DNA from: Parendozoicomonas sp. Alg238-R29
Lineage (GTDB): Bacteria; Pseudomonadota; Gammaproteobacteria; Pseudomonadales; Endozoicomonadaceae
DNA length: 35,304 nt
Reading direction: 5' to 3'
NCBI RefSeq assembly: GCF_947331445.1
Contig: NZ_CAMZOG010000051.1
Span: forward strand, 1 to 35,304
Numbering within the stretch: the stretch's first letter is position 1; each line of letters begins with the position of its first letter. A program made the position numbers and the translations under genes. Under the pieces are notes generated by a model. That model did not search any database and had not been told where the DNA came from. It saw only the letters and a list, made by a program, of their open reading frames with translations. This document shows positions 24,407-32,021 of the stretch, piece after piece.

Positions 24407-25534
24407 TCAGGCAAGTATCTCTTTAAAGTTCTGGCGAACCATTCTGTGTTGAATGGTGGTATTCATAAAGTTTTCGCCACCAAGGCGAGTTAACCATTTT
24501 ACAACATCTTCTTTTTGTTCCGGCGGAACCTGTTGCCAGGCATCCAGTGAACGCTGGGTCATCCATTGTACATACGAGAATCGGCCGCGCTTGCCTTGCT
24601 CTCCACCAATAACATAAGGGCCTCTGCCCAGAATTCTTGGAATGCGTGATCGACTAGGGTTGGATTGTATATAGGCTTCCACTGTTTTCAGAACCGAGCG
24701 ACAAAACTCGAATTGCTCTTCAAGGATAAGTTTCAGTATTGGTTCCAGAGTTACCGGTACAACGTCATCTGACAGGTACTCACCTTCATTCTGCTGTTCC
24801 GGGTTTAATAATCGCTCGAACCAGGCCCGTACATTTGGTTTATCGTCATATAAATGGGTTGTGCCGGGATCTCTATAGAGGTGTGCCCACAACGGACCAA
24901 ATAATGAGAAGTCTCCGATACAGGGTTTACTTCCCAGCAGGAAATCGTGTTCTGTAAAATGTATTTCCAACAGCTCTATCAGGTGGATAGTATGTTTTTC
25001 CAGACCAATAGCAGCCTTACCATCCATACCAAACCGAGAGGGTTTCATATAAGCGCGCATCATCTGACCAATACGAATTCCAATCAGTTTTGCCAGCCAG
25101 GATGGCCCCCATGGCCAGGCATTACGGGCAAATTCATTGACTGCGAAGCGATAGTTTTCTGGTGTGCGCCAGCGATAGTGCAGGGCAGACATAACCAGCC
25201 ATTCATCGCCATGGAGTTCCAGTAAATTAGCGGCAATACGTTGCTTGGGGGTTGTTGGGAAAACCGGGTTCTCAGCAAAGCGTTTCTCCAGAATATCGAT
25301 GATTTCACTAGAGTCCTGCAACCATTCACCATTTGGAGTTTGCATAGTTGGCATAATCGCTTTCCCCACGCGAAAGCGAATGTCACCAATCAGTTTTAAT
25401 ACGCTGGGAGCCTGATCTTCAAAGGGAATTTGCTTGTATTTCAGGTAAGCCAGCGTTTTCTGAGAATAGGGGGAGACTGTCCAGCCATAGTGTTTGTAGG
25501 TGTCCGAAAGATTGCTGGCGTTATTGTTGGGCAT
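24407..25534 (-). CDS. Glutathione S-transferase family protein, extended
   Basis: The protein has 375 residues from ATG 25534 (MPNNNASNLS). An upstream in-frame ATG at 25621 would add 29 residues but runs through the neighbouring promoter region. Residues about 13-95 are a thioredoxin-fold GST N-terminal domain (GWTVSPYSQKTLAYLKYKQIPFE, then IMPTMQTPNGEWLQDSSEIIDILE, with the cis-Pro and the Asp-Ser glutathione-binding pair). A helical C-terminal domain follows (LLGSKPCIGDFSLFGPLWAHL). The last 120 residues extend beyond the normal GST size of 200-220. SPYS could be the active-site loop. The substrate is unknown; detoxification or redox work is inferred from the fold only. Confidence 0.85.
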   Translation of the reverse strand: MPNNNASNLSDTYKHYGWTVSPYSQKTLAYLKYKQIPFEDQAPSVLKLIGDIRFRVGKAIMPTMQTPNGEWLQDSSEIIDILEKRFAENPVFPTTPKQRIAANLLELHGDEWLVMSALHYRWRTPENYRFAVNEFARNAWPWGPSWLAKLIGIRIGQMMRAYMKPSRFGMDGKAAIGLEKHTIHLIELLEIHFTEHDFLLGSKPCIGDFSLFGPLWAHLYRDPGTTHLYDDKPNVRAWFERLLNPEQQNEGEYLSDDVVPVTLEPILKLILEEQFEFCRSVLKTVEAYIQSNPSRSRIPRILGRGPYVIGGEQGKRGRFSYVQWMTQRSLDAWQQVPPEQKEDVVKWLTRLGGENFMNTTIQHRMVRQNFKEILA

Positions 25535-25696
25535 GATTCGCTCTGTAAAAGAAAAGCTGATGGCAAACTGTTCCATACCCGGTTTCTGCAGACTATTGCC
25601 GGAGTGACAGGGGGGGACCATTCCTTCCGACAGAATGAGAATGCCTTTCTATACTCACCCCCTTGTACGAGTGTGCTGAATGTTATCGGGGGGGAA

Positions 25697-26593
25697 ATGC
25701 ACAGACGGTCGCAGAAGGGAAGAATAGCGTTTAGATGGGTTGTGTTGAGCTTTTTAGCTTCTGTATGTTTGGCAATAGCAGGCTTTTCTGTGGCGAAGCC
25801 ACCAAATCATAATTTTGGTGATGACTATAACGAGCCGGTGTTGGAATCAGAGTGGGAAACCTCTGATCTGGCCGGATTAAAAGCAGAAGTTCTGGGGCAG
25901 ATTGGTTATTTGAGTCAGGCTTTGAGCCGCTATGAAGGTGGGGGAAATGTTCAGACATTATCTGCACTGGCCTCAACAGTGGCCGTCAGTATGGTTGATG
26001 GTGCACTCACCACCCTTTTCTCACGTTTTCTCAGCCTTGTGGTAAGGAGAGAGGGTGCAGTTCTGACATCTTTTGGTACGGCGACTTTTTACAGTGCCAT
26101 GGCGCTGACATTTTCCTACCAGATGCTTCGTCTGCTGGGATATAACCAGCATGTGGATTTTAATTCACACCTTCGCTTTTCTTTAGAATCCGTTGGATTT
26201 GGTCAGGTTGCAGGATTGGTTGGATTTTATTTCTCTCACAAAAACTGGGCACGACTGCAGGAGCATGATGGTCAGACAAAAATAGTAAAGTCGCTGACAT
26301 GTCAGGTTCCCAGTGGAAAGGATTATGGTGCTGGTAACCTGAACGATTTTAATAGCACGATTCACTACATGGCTGGCAGGCTGATCGTAAGTGCCATTTA
26401 TTACGCAATGAGAACTGGGCACTATTCCTCTCAGGTTCAATACAAGATGGTACTACTGAATAATGATCTGGCCAGAGCAAACGATGCTCTGGCCAGACTT
26501 GAACAGCAAGAGCGGGTTGTTAATCCAGGAAAAGGTCGGGGAAAAGCTTATCAGCGTTCTCAGGGTTACAGGCATAAGGAACAAAGTCAGTAA
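25697..26593 (+). CDS. Unknown membrane or exported protein with basic tail
   Basis: The protein has 298 residues from ATG 25697, preceded by a run of seven G. The ORF is open further upstream to 25430, but that part is the antisense of the GST gene and lacks a signal peptide. Residues 12-32 form a signal or anchor helix (FRWVVLSFLASVCLAIAGFSV). Three to four hydrophobic segments follow between about 88 and 185. The C-terminus is a polar heptad-like helix (NNDLARANDALARLEQQ) and a basic tail. No family is recognised. The last 74 bases overlap the 3' end of the atuG-like gene on the other strand. Confidence 0.65.
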   Translation: MHRRSQKGRIAFRWVVLSFLASVCLAIAGFSVAKPPNHNFGDDYNEPVLESEWETSDLAGLKAEVLGQIGYLSQALSRYEGGGNVQTLSALASTVAVSMVDGALTTLFSRFLSLVVRREGAVLTSFGTATFYSAMALTFSYQMLRLLGYNQHVDFNSHLRFSLESVGFGQVAGLVGFYFSHKNWARLQEHDGQTKIVKSLTCQVPSGKDYGAGNLNDFNSTIHYMAGRLIVSAIYYAMRTGHYSSQVQYKMVLLNNDLARANDALARLEQQERVVNPGKGRGKAYQRSQGYRHKEQSQ

Positions 26594-27359
26594 CACCACG
26601 ATCTCGAAGAAGATCTTCATCCAGAAGCGTTTGGCCGGTTAGCTCTAGAGCTGGTGTTACAAAGATTTCCCGGGCAGCGTCGGCCATAATTTCTGGGCCA
26701 CGGCTGCGGGCATTGAGGGAGCTGTCACCTACATTTTTGAGGGCAGACGTAGCAATAGTCGTGCGAGGCCACAAGGCATTGACGGCAATGCCATAACGCT
26801 TGAATTCACCTGCCATACCCAGGGTGAGAATTGTCATGCCGTATTTACTTAAGGTGTAAGCGGCATAGGGTTTCAACCACTTCTCGGCCATGTTCAGGGG
26901 GGGAGACAGATTCAGAATATGACCGCCTGCTTCCGACTTTTTCAGATATGGCAGAGCTGCCTGAGAGCAGACAAACACTGCACGGGAGTTGATCTGGTTC
27001 ATCAGATCGTATTTTTTAACCGGCGTGACTTCTACCGGTGTCAGACTGATCGCGCCAGCATTGTTCACCAGAATATCAATGCCACCGAAATGTTCAGCAG
27101 CCCGTTTCATGGCAGCTTGAACCTGCTCTTCGTCGCGTACGTCCAGCTTGATTGCCAGTGCCTGACCACCTGCAGCCACAACTTCTTCGGCAACAGTGTG
27201 AATGGTTCCTGGAAGCTTAGGGTGTGGCTCGTCCGATTTGGCTGCGATGACAATATTGGCGCCTTCACGGGCGCACTTCAAAGCCATCTCTCGACCAATA
27301 CCCCGGCTGGCTCCGGTAATAAATACTGTTCTATTATTGAGGGCAATTTCTTTATTCAT
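26520..27359 (-). CDS. atuG: SDR oxidoreductase, AtuG/HSDL2-like
   Basis: The protein has 279 residues from ATG 27359, with GGGAGTG seven bases upstream; a TTG five codons earlier overlaps that site. It resembles the SDR half of HSDL2: GASRGIGREMALK, the long nucleotide-site insert AAKSDEPHPKLPGTIHTVA, NNAGAISLT, LNLSPPLN, the YxxxK motif in AYTLSKYGM, and VNALWPRTTIAT. In the Pseudomonas atu cluster the corresponding SDR closes the operon after atuF, and it does so here with the TetR gene in between. A role oxidising a terpenoid alcohol or aldehyde is inferred from the context. The end overlaps a convergent membrane protein gene by 74 bases. Confidence 0.8.
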   Translation of the reverse strand: MNKEIALNNRTVFITGASRGIGREMALKCAREGANIVIAAKSDEPHPKLPGTIHTVAEEVVAAGGQALAIKLDVRDEEQVQAAMKRAAEHFGGIDILVNNAGAISLTPVEVTPVKKYDLMNQINSRAVFVCSQAALPYLKKSEAGGHILNLSPPLNMAEKWLKPYAAYTLSKYGMTILTLGMAGEFKRYGIAVNALWPRTTIATSALKNVGDSSLNARSRGPEIMADAAREIFVTPALELTGQTLLDEDLLRDRGVTDFVPYACNPENADKLFPDLFLD

Positions 27360-27380
27360 ATCATTCACTCCCAAAATTTA

Positions 27381-27398
27381 TGGTGACTATTGTGACCA
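27381..27398. promoter_or_regulatory. Imperfect palindrome, candidate TetR-family operator
   Basis: TGGTGACTATTGTGACCA matches its own reverse complement at seven of nine positions per half. It lies 22 bases ahead of the atuG-like start and just past the TetR gene, a typical location for a local TetR-type operator. No experimental support. Confidence 0.35.
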
Positions 27399-27400
27399 AC

Positions 27401-27448
27401 CCTGAGAGCTGTCACTTTGTATAACCTAAGAGCTGTCACTTTGTATAA
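27401..27448. repeat. 24-bp tandem duplication across the tetR stop codon
   Basis: Copies 27401-27424 and 27425-27448 differ at one base. The second copy encodes the last residues and stop of the TetR-type regulator; the first lies just beyond. It could be a slippage duplication or two regulator contact sites in front of the atuG-like gene. Confidence 0.9.
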
Positions 27449-28028
27449 AGAGAAGAGCTTGATCGGTCAGCTGTTCGATATTGTAGTCACCACCATCCTG
27501 ATACCAGTTGGTAGTCCAGTACAGGGCTCCCCCGAGAAAACGGCGCAGGATTAAGGGATCAAGGGCCTGCCTGGTAATACCAGCGTCAGTTGCGGTCTGT
27601 AACTCCTTCTGCCAGAGGCGTTCATATTCATGGCGTCGATTGAGCAGGGATGACTGACTCTCTTCAGAAAGAGAGCGCCATTCAAAGACCAGTACAGTGA
27701 GAGCGTTACCCTTCTTTCCCAAAATAGCTTCAAGTTCACAGTGGATCATGGCTCGAATACGTTCTTTCGGAGTACTGGTATTTTTTAATGCCTGTTCCAT
27801 GGTGGCTAAAAGGTTTTCAACACAATCACTCATCACCGCCCGCAGAATTTCATCTTTATTGCGGAAATGGTGAAAGATACTGCCAGAGAGAATCCCTACT
27901 TCATTGGCGATATCCCTGACAGTCGTTCTGTCGTAACCCTTTGCCCGAAAGAGCTTTGCGGCTGCCTCAAGCAGGCGGCCGCGGGGACTGTCTGGATCGG
28001 TTATTTGAGGTGTCTGATTTTCATTCAT
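27426..28028 (-). CDS. TetR-family transcriptional regulator (atu cluster)
   Basis: A 200-residue TetR regulator. The N-terminal helix-turn-helix domain reads RLLEAAAKLFRAKGYDRTTVRDIANEVG followed by SGSIFHHFRNKDEIL, a clear match. The C-terminal ligand domain is helical, with WRSLSEESQSSLLNRRHEYE. The start overlaps the atuF stop by four bases (ATGA), so the regulator is made from the operon it probably controls, giving feedback. A terpenoid acyl-CoA is the likely effector type, by inference. In Pseudomonas the atu regulator lies upstream and is divergent, so the position here differs. Confidence 0.9.
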   Translation of the reverse strand: MNENQTPQITDPDSPRGRLLEAAAKLFRAKGYDRTTVRDIANEVGILSGSIFHHFRNKDEILRAVMSDCVENLLATMEQALKNTSTPKERIRAMIHCELEAILGKKGNALTVLVFEWRSLSEESQSSLLNRRHEYERLWQKELQTATDAGITRQALDPLILRRFLGGALYWTTNWYQDGGDYNIEQLTDQALLFIQSDSS

Positions 28029-29992
28029 GCTGCGACTTCATCTTCTGCAGCTTTGGCGATGGTTGCCAGCACCTGGCGAACCTTCACCTGATCGCCAGAA
28101 TTCACTGAAAGCCCTGAAAGGGTGCCATCACAGGCTGCCTTGAGAGGGTGCTCCATCTTCATGGCTTCCAGCACGAGTACTGTTTGACCACGGCTGACCT
28201 GTTCACCTTCTGCAACCAGTACATCAACAATCAAACCATCCATACTGGCGCGGATATCCCCCGAACCTTCACCATCTTCAGCATTCGCCGGAGTGTGGGT
28301 CTGATCGTGGAAATGGTAACAGCCGGAGTGAGTATTAAGCCAGAGTCCATCAGAGTTGAGGCTGAAAGAAGAGCTTTGTCGTACATTGTTAACGGTATAG
28401 AGAATCGTACAGTCGTCGGCGTTATGCAGAGTCAGGGGCGATGTTTCTTCGTCTGCGGTAACTGTCCACTGATTTCCCTGAGAATTTGTCAGTGTCAAGG
28501 CTGTTTTAGCATCACCGGAACCCAGAAGGCATTCAAACCTGTTTTGCCCAATACTGCGCCAACCTTTGCTGTCACCCAGGTTTTCGTTCCGGAGTAATAG
28601 AGCGGCCAGCCCCTGTTCTGCCAAAGACGGTTTCACAGGTTGTAAGTTTTCTTCTTCGCCAAACTGGTTCAGGAAAGCTGTTGTGGATAAACCAGCCGCA
28701 AAGTTCTCATGTTTGAGAATCGCGGCCAGCCAGTTTTTATTGGTGTGAACCCCTGTCAGAACAGAATCTTCAACAGCACGAATCAGACGGCGGCGGGCTT
28801 CATTACGATCTTTACCATAAGCGATAACCTTGGCCAGCATCGGATCGTAATAAGGAGTGACTTCCTGCCCGGAACGAATGCCGTCGTCTATACGAACACC
28901 TTCACCAGATGCTGGCAGCCAGTTCTGAATCAGCCCGGTTTGGGGCATAAAGTTCTGGCTTGGATCTTCAGCGTAGAGGCGAACCTCCATCGCGTGACCG
29001 GTTAAAGTAATCTCATTCTGTTTGAGTGGCAGAGGTTTGCCTGCAGCTACGTCCAGTTGCCACGCCACAAGGTCAGTATCAGTAACCAGTTCTGTAACCG
29101 GGTGCTCAACCTGCAGGCGGGTATTCATCTCCAGGAAGTAGAAACTGCCATCGGTGTCTAGCAGAAACTCAACTGTACCGGCGCCAACATAGTTGCAACT
29201 TTTTGCTGCCAAAACAGCTGCTGCTCCCATGCGTTGGCGCAAGTCTTCATCAACGGCCGGAGAAGGGGCTTCTTCCACAACTTTCTGGTGACGACGCTGG
29301 ATAGAACAATCACGCTCTCCCAGATAAACAACATTGCCGTGCAGGTCTGCAAATACCTGAATCTCTACATGGCGAGGTTCAAGAATGGCTCGCTCCAGAA
29401 TCAGCTCACCGCTGCCAAAAGCGCTGGAGGCTTCGCTGCGGGCGCTTTTAATTTGCGCTGCAAGATCTGAGTCGTCAGTCACCAGACGCATGCCACGGCC
29501 ACCACCACCGGCAGAAGCTTTCACCATCAATGGGAAACCTACACGCTGGGCCTCTTTCAGCAGGGTTTCGTCATCCTGTTTATCGCCCTGATAACCGGGA
29601 ATACAGGGAACACCAGCGGCTTCCATTGCAATCTTCGAGTGACGTTTGCTGCCCATGAGAGCAACGGCTTCTGGCGGGGGGCCAATCAGTGTTATGCCAG
29701 CTTCTTTACAGGCGGTGGCGAAATCTGCATTTTCAGAGAGAAAACCATAGCCAGGGTGAACAGCGTCAGCGCCAGATTTCTTTGCCGCATCAATAATCTT
29801 TTCAATGCACAGATAAGATTCACCAACCGGTGCTGGCCCTATGCAGACCGCCTGATCTGCCAGGTCAACATGTGGGGTATTGGCATCTGCTTCGCTGTAT
29901 ACCGCAACAGTGCGGTAGCCCATGGATTTTGCAGTGCGAATAACCCGGCAGGCAATTTCACTACGGTTAGCGATAAGAACCTTGCTAAACAT
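28025..29992 (-). CDS. atuF: Acyl-CoA carboxylase biotin carboxylase/carrier subunit, geranyl-CoA carboxylase-like (AtuF)
   Basis: The protein has 655 residues. The biotin carboxylase domain covers about 1-445 (ANRSEIACRVIRTAKSMG, HPGYGFLSENADFA, the ATP-grasp loop KASAGGGGRGMR, and FLEMNTRLQVEHPVTE). A linker domain follows, and the C-terminal biotinyl domain has biotin lysine K612 in VLEAMKMEHP. It carboxylates biotin with ATP and bicarbonate and pairs with the carboxyltransferase AtuC. Its ATG overlaps the atuE stop (TAATG). By sequence alone a 3-methylcrotonyl-CoA carboxylase alpha subunit is equally possible; the surrounding atuA-atuB-atuC-atuD-atuE order favours geranyl-CoA. Confidence 0.88.
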   Translation of the reverse strand: MFSKVLIANRSEIACRVIRTAKSMGYRTVAVYSEADANTPHVDLADQAVCIGPAPVGESYLCIEKIIDAAKKSGADAVHPGYGFLSENADFATACKEAGITLIGPPPEAVALMGSKRHSKIAMEAAGVPCIPGYQGDKQDDETLLKEAQRVGFPLMVKASAGGGGRGMRLVTDDSDLAAQIKSARSEASSAFGSGELILERAILEPRHVEIQVFADLHGNVVYLGERDCSIQRRHQKVVEEAPSPAVDEDLRQRMGAAAVLAAKSCNYVGAGTVEFLLDTDGSFYFLEMNTRLQVEHPVTELVTDTDLVAWQLDVAAGKPLPLKQNEITLTGHAMEVRLYAEDPSQNFMPQTGLIQNWLPASGEGVRIDDGIRSGQEVTPYYDPMLAKVIAYGKDRNEARRRLIRAVEDSVLTGVHTNKNWLAAILKHENFAAGLSTTAFLNQFGEEENLQPVKPSLAEQGLAALLLRNENLGDSKGWRSIGQNRFECLLGSGDAKTALTLTNSQGNQWTVTADEETSPLTLHNADDCTILYTVNNVRQSSSFSLNSDGLWLNTHSGCYHFHDQTHTPANAEDGEGSGDIRASMDGLIVDVLVAEGEQVSRGQTVLVLEAMKMEHPLKAACDGTLSGLSVNSGDQVKVRQVLATIAKAAEDEVAA

Positions 29993-30810
29993 TACTCGAC
30001 CTCCGTTTCAGCCCAGGCAGGCAGACGCTTTTGAACAAAGGCCATAGTGCCTTCCTGACCTTCGGGGCCCTGAATGGCAGCCGAGAAATCTCGGGCAGCG
30101 CCATCCAGAAGTTCTTTCATCGGCTTTTTATCAACAGCGAGCATCAGCTTTTTAGTGACCGCATTCGCGCCGGGAGCACAGCGTTGTACCTTGGCAATAA
30201 CTTCCGCAAGGGCTTGTTCGAGCGCTTCGGTGGAATCATAAACATCATGGCTGACGCCCAGCTCAACAGATTCTTCTCCGCTGAACTTTTCCCCGAGTAA
30301 TGCCAGTCGGCGCGCTTTGGTTAAACCAATGCGTTTAACAACAAAGGGAGCGATTTGTGCCGGAGGAATCCCGAGCCCGGTTTCCGGCAAGGCAAAGCGG
30401 GCGTTTTTGTGAGTCAAAGCGATATCAGAAATACAGGCCAGGCCAAAACCACCGCCCATTACGGCTCCTTCTAACATGCAGATGACGACTTGTGGCAGTT
30501 GCTCTGCTGTTTCCAGAAGCTGGCCGAAAGTTCGGTTGAGTTCATAAAAGGGGTCGGAGTCATTTTTGCCAAGATTGGCGCGGGCAGTCGCCATATCCTT
30601 GATATCACCTCCGGCACAGAAATGCCCCCCAGCACCACGTAAGACAATGGCGCGAATCTTTGGGTTTACAGATGCCGCATCAAAAACTGACAACAGCTCC
30701 TGTACCGTTGCCAGACTGAGAGCGTTACGCACCTCAGGCCGGTTAAAAGTAATAATCAGGGCTGCTCCCTGACGGGATAGCTCAAGTGTTGAGCAATCAG
30801 GTAATAACAT
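29992..30810 (-). CDS. atuE: Enoyl-CoA hydratase-family protein, isohexenylglutaconyl-CoA hydratase-like (AtuE)
   Basis: A crotonase-fold protein of 272 residues. Oxyanion-hole signatures are HFCAGGDIKDM (near residue 63) and EGAVMGGGFGLACISDIAL (near residue 113), with FALPETGLGIPP following and carrying the usual active-site glutamate. In the atu pathway this enzyme hydrates the carboxylated product of AtuC/AtuF. Its stop overlaps the AtuF start and it begins 11 bases after atuD, so it is in the same operon. Methylglutaconyl-CoA hydratase (LiuC) is the closest alternative by family. Confidence 0.88.
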   Translation of the reverse strand: MLLPDCSTLELSRQGAALIITFNRPEVRNALSLATVQELLSVFDAASVNPKIRAIVLRGAGGHFCAGGDIKDMATARANLGKNDSDPFYELNRTFGQLLETAEQLPQVVICMLEGAVMGGGFGLACISDIALTHKNARFALPETGLGIPPAQIAPFVVKRIGLTKARRLALLGEKFSGEESVELGVSHDVYDSTEALEQALAEVIAKVQRCAPGANAVTKKLMLAVDKKPMKELLDGAARDFSAAIQGPEGQEGTMAFVQKRLPAWAETEVE

Positions 30811-30821
30811 GAATTGCTCCC

Positions 30822-31979
30822 TTACTTGCGCTTGCCGGGCAGAATGCCCATGGTTTTGCAGATAATGCCCAGCATGATTTCGTCAGCACCACCGCCAATG
30901 GAAGTCAGGCGCATATCCCGGTATACACGGTTTACGTCGTTTTCCATCATATAACCCATGCCGCCCCAGAATTGCAGGCAGGCATCAGTCACTTCACGAC
31001 CTAAACGGCCGGCTTTCAGTTTCGCCATAGAAGCCTGTTGCAGTACGTCACCACCACTGATGTAGGTTTCTGTCGCCTGATAAATCAGGGCACGCAGTGC
31101 TTCGACCTCTGTTTGCAGCTCGGCCAGACGGAAGTGAATGTACTGGTTGTTGATCAGGGGCTGGCCAAAGGTGTGACGTTCTTTACAGTAAGTGATGGTG
31201 TCAGAGATACACTGCTCAAGACCTTTGATGGACATAGCTGATCCAAACAGACGCTCTTCCTGGAACTGGATCATCTGCATCATAAAGCCAGTGCCCTCGG
31301 CGCCAATACGGTTGCGTTGAGGGACGCGGACATCATCAAAGAACACCTGGGCTGTATCAGAAGAGCGCATACCCATCTTGTTCAGTTTTTCAGAGAAGGT
31401 GATTCCCGGGGAATCCATAGGAACAACAATCAGTGACTTGTTCTTGTGAACTTTGTCGTCTGACGTATTGGCCAGCAGGCACATAAAGTCAGCCTGGGTT
31501 GAGGTGGTGATCCACATCTTGGTACCGTTGATGATGTAGTCGTCACCATCTTTTTTTGCGGTAGTTTTCAGACCCGCAACATCAGAACCCGCACCAGGTT
31601 CACTGACACCGATACAGGCAACCTTTTCACCGCGAATCGCGGGAGCCAGAAACTCTTCTTTCAGTTCATCACTACCGAATTTGGCGAGGGCAGGCGTTGC
31701 CATATCTGTCTGTACACCAATCGCCAGTGCAACGCCACCGGCACGGGCAGTGCCCAGCTCTTCGGCGAAAGCCATCTGGTAGCTGTAATCCAGGCCAAGA
31801 CCGCCAAACTTCTCAGGTTTGTGAATACCCAGAAGGCCGAGGTTACCCATTTTTTTGTACAGTTCATGGGCCGGGAAGTGACCTTCACGCTCCCACTGTT
31901 CGGTGTAAGGGTTCATCTCCGTATCAATAAAGTTACGGACTGTGCGTTGCAGTTCTTTGTGTTCCTGGGTGAATTTCAT
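30822..31979 (-). CDS. atuD: Acyl-CoA dehydrogenase, citronellyl-CoA dehydrogenase-like (AtuD)
   Basis: The protein has 385 residues, the usual acyl-CoA dehydrogenase length. Signatures are ACIGVSEPGAGSDVAGLKT, MWITTSTQADFMCLLANT, RHTFGQPLINNQ, LQFWGGMGYMMEN and a short C-terminus. The site that holds the catalytic Glu in medium-chain enzymes is Gly here (SIGGGADEI), while E242 in FQEERLF sits where isovaleryl-CoA and long-chain dehydrogenases keep theirs. This arrangement suits beta-methyl-branched substrates such as citronellyl-CoA. FAD and an electron-transfer flavoprotein would be the cofactor and acceptor, from family knowledge. It lies between atuC and atuE in operon order. Confidence 0.9.
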   Translation of the reverse strand: MKFTQEHKELQRTVRNFIDTEMNPYTEQWEREGHFPAHELYKKMGNLGLLGIHKPEKFGGLGLDYSYQMAFAEELGTARAGGVALAIGVQTDMATPALAKFGSDELKEEFLAPAIRGEKVACIGVSEPGAGSDVAGLKTTAKKDGDDYIINGTKMWITTSTQADFMCLLANTSDDKVHKNKSLIVVPMDSPGITFSEKLNKMGMRSSDTAQVFFDDVRVPQRNRIGAEGTGFMMQMIQFQEERLFGSAMSIKGLEQCISDTITYCKERHTFGQPLINNQYIHFRLAELQTEVEALRALIYQATETYISGGDVLQQASMAKLKAGRLGREVTDACLQFWGGMGYMMENDVNRVYRDMRLTSIGGGADEIMLGIICKTMGILPGKRK

Positions 31980-32021
31980 GTTGTATCTCCAAATTTTTTG
32001 TTTTTGTAATCGATTAGAAAT

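Noticed and set aside
25430-25696. N-terminal extension of the membrane protein ORF
   Set aside because: It lies antisense to the 5' part of the GST gene, and a signal-like helix begins only after ATG 25697.
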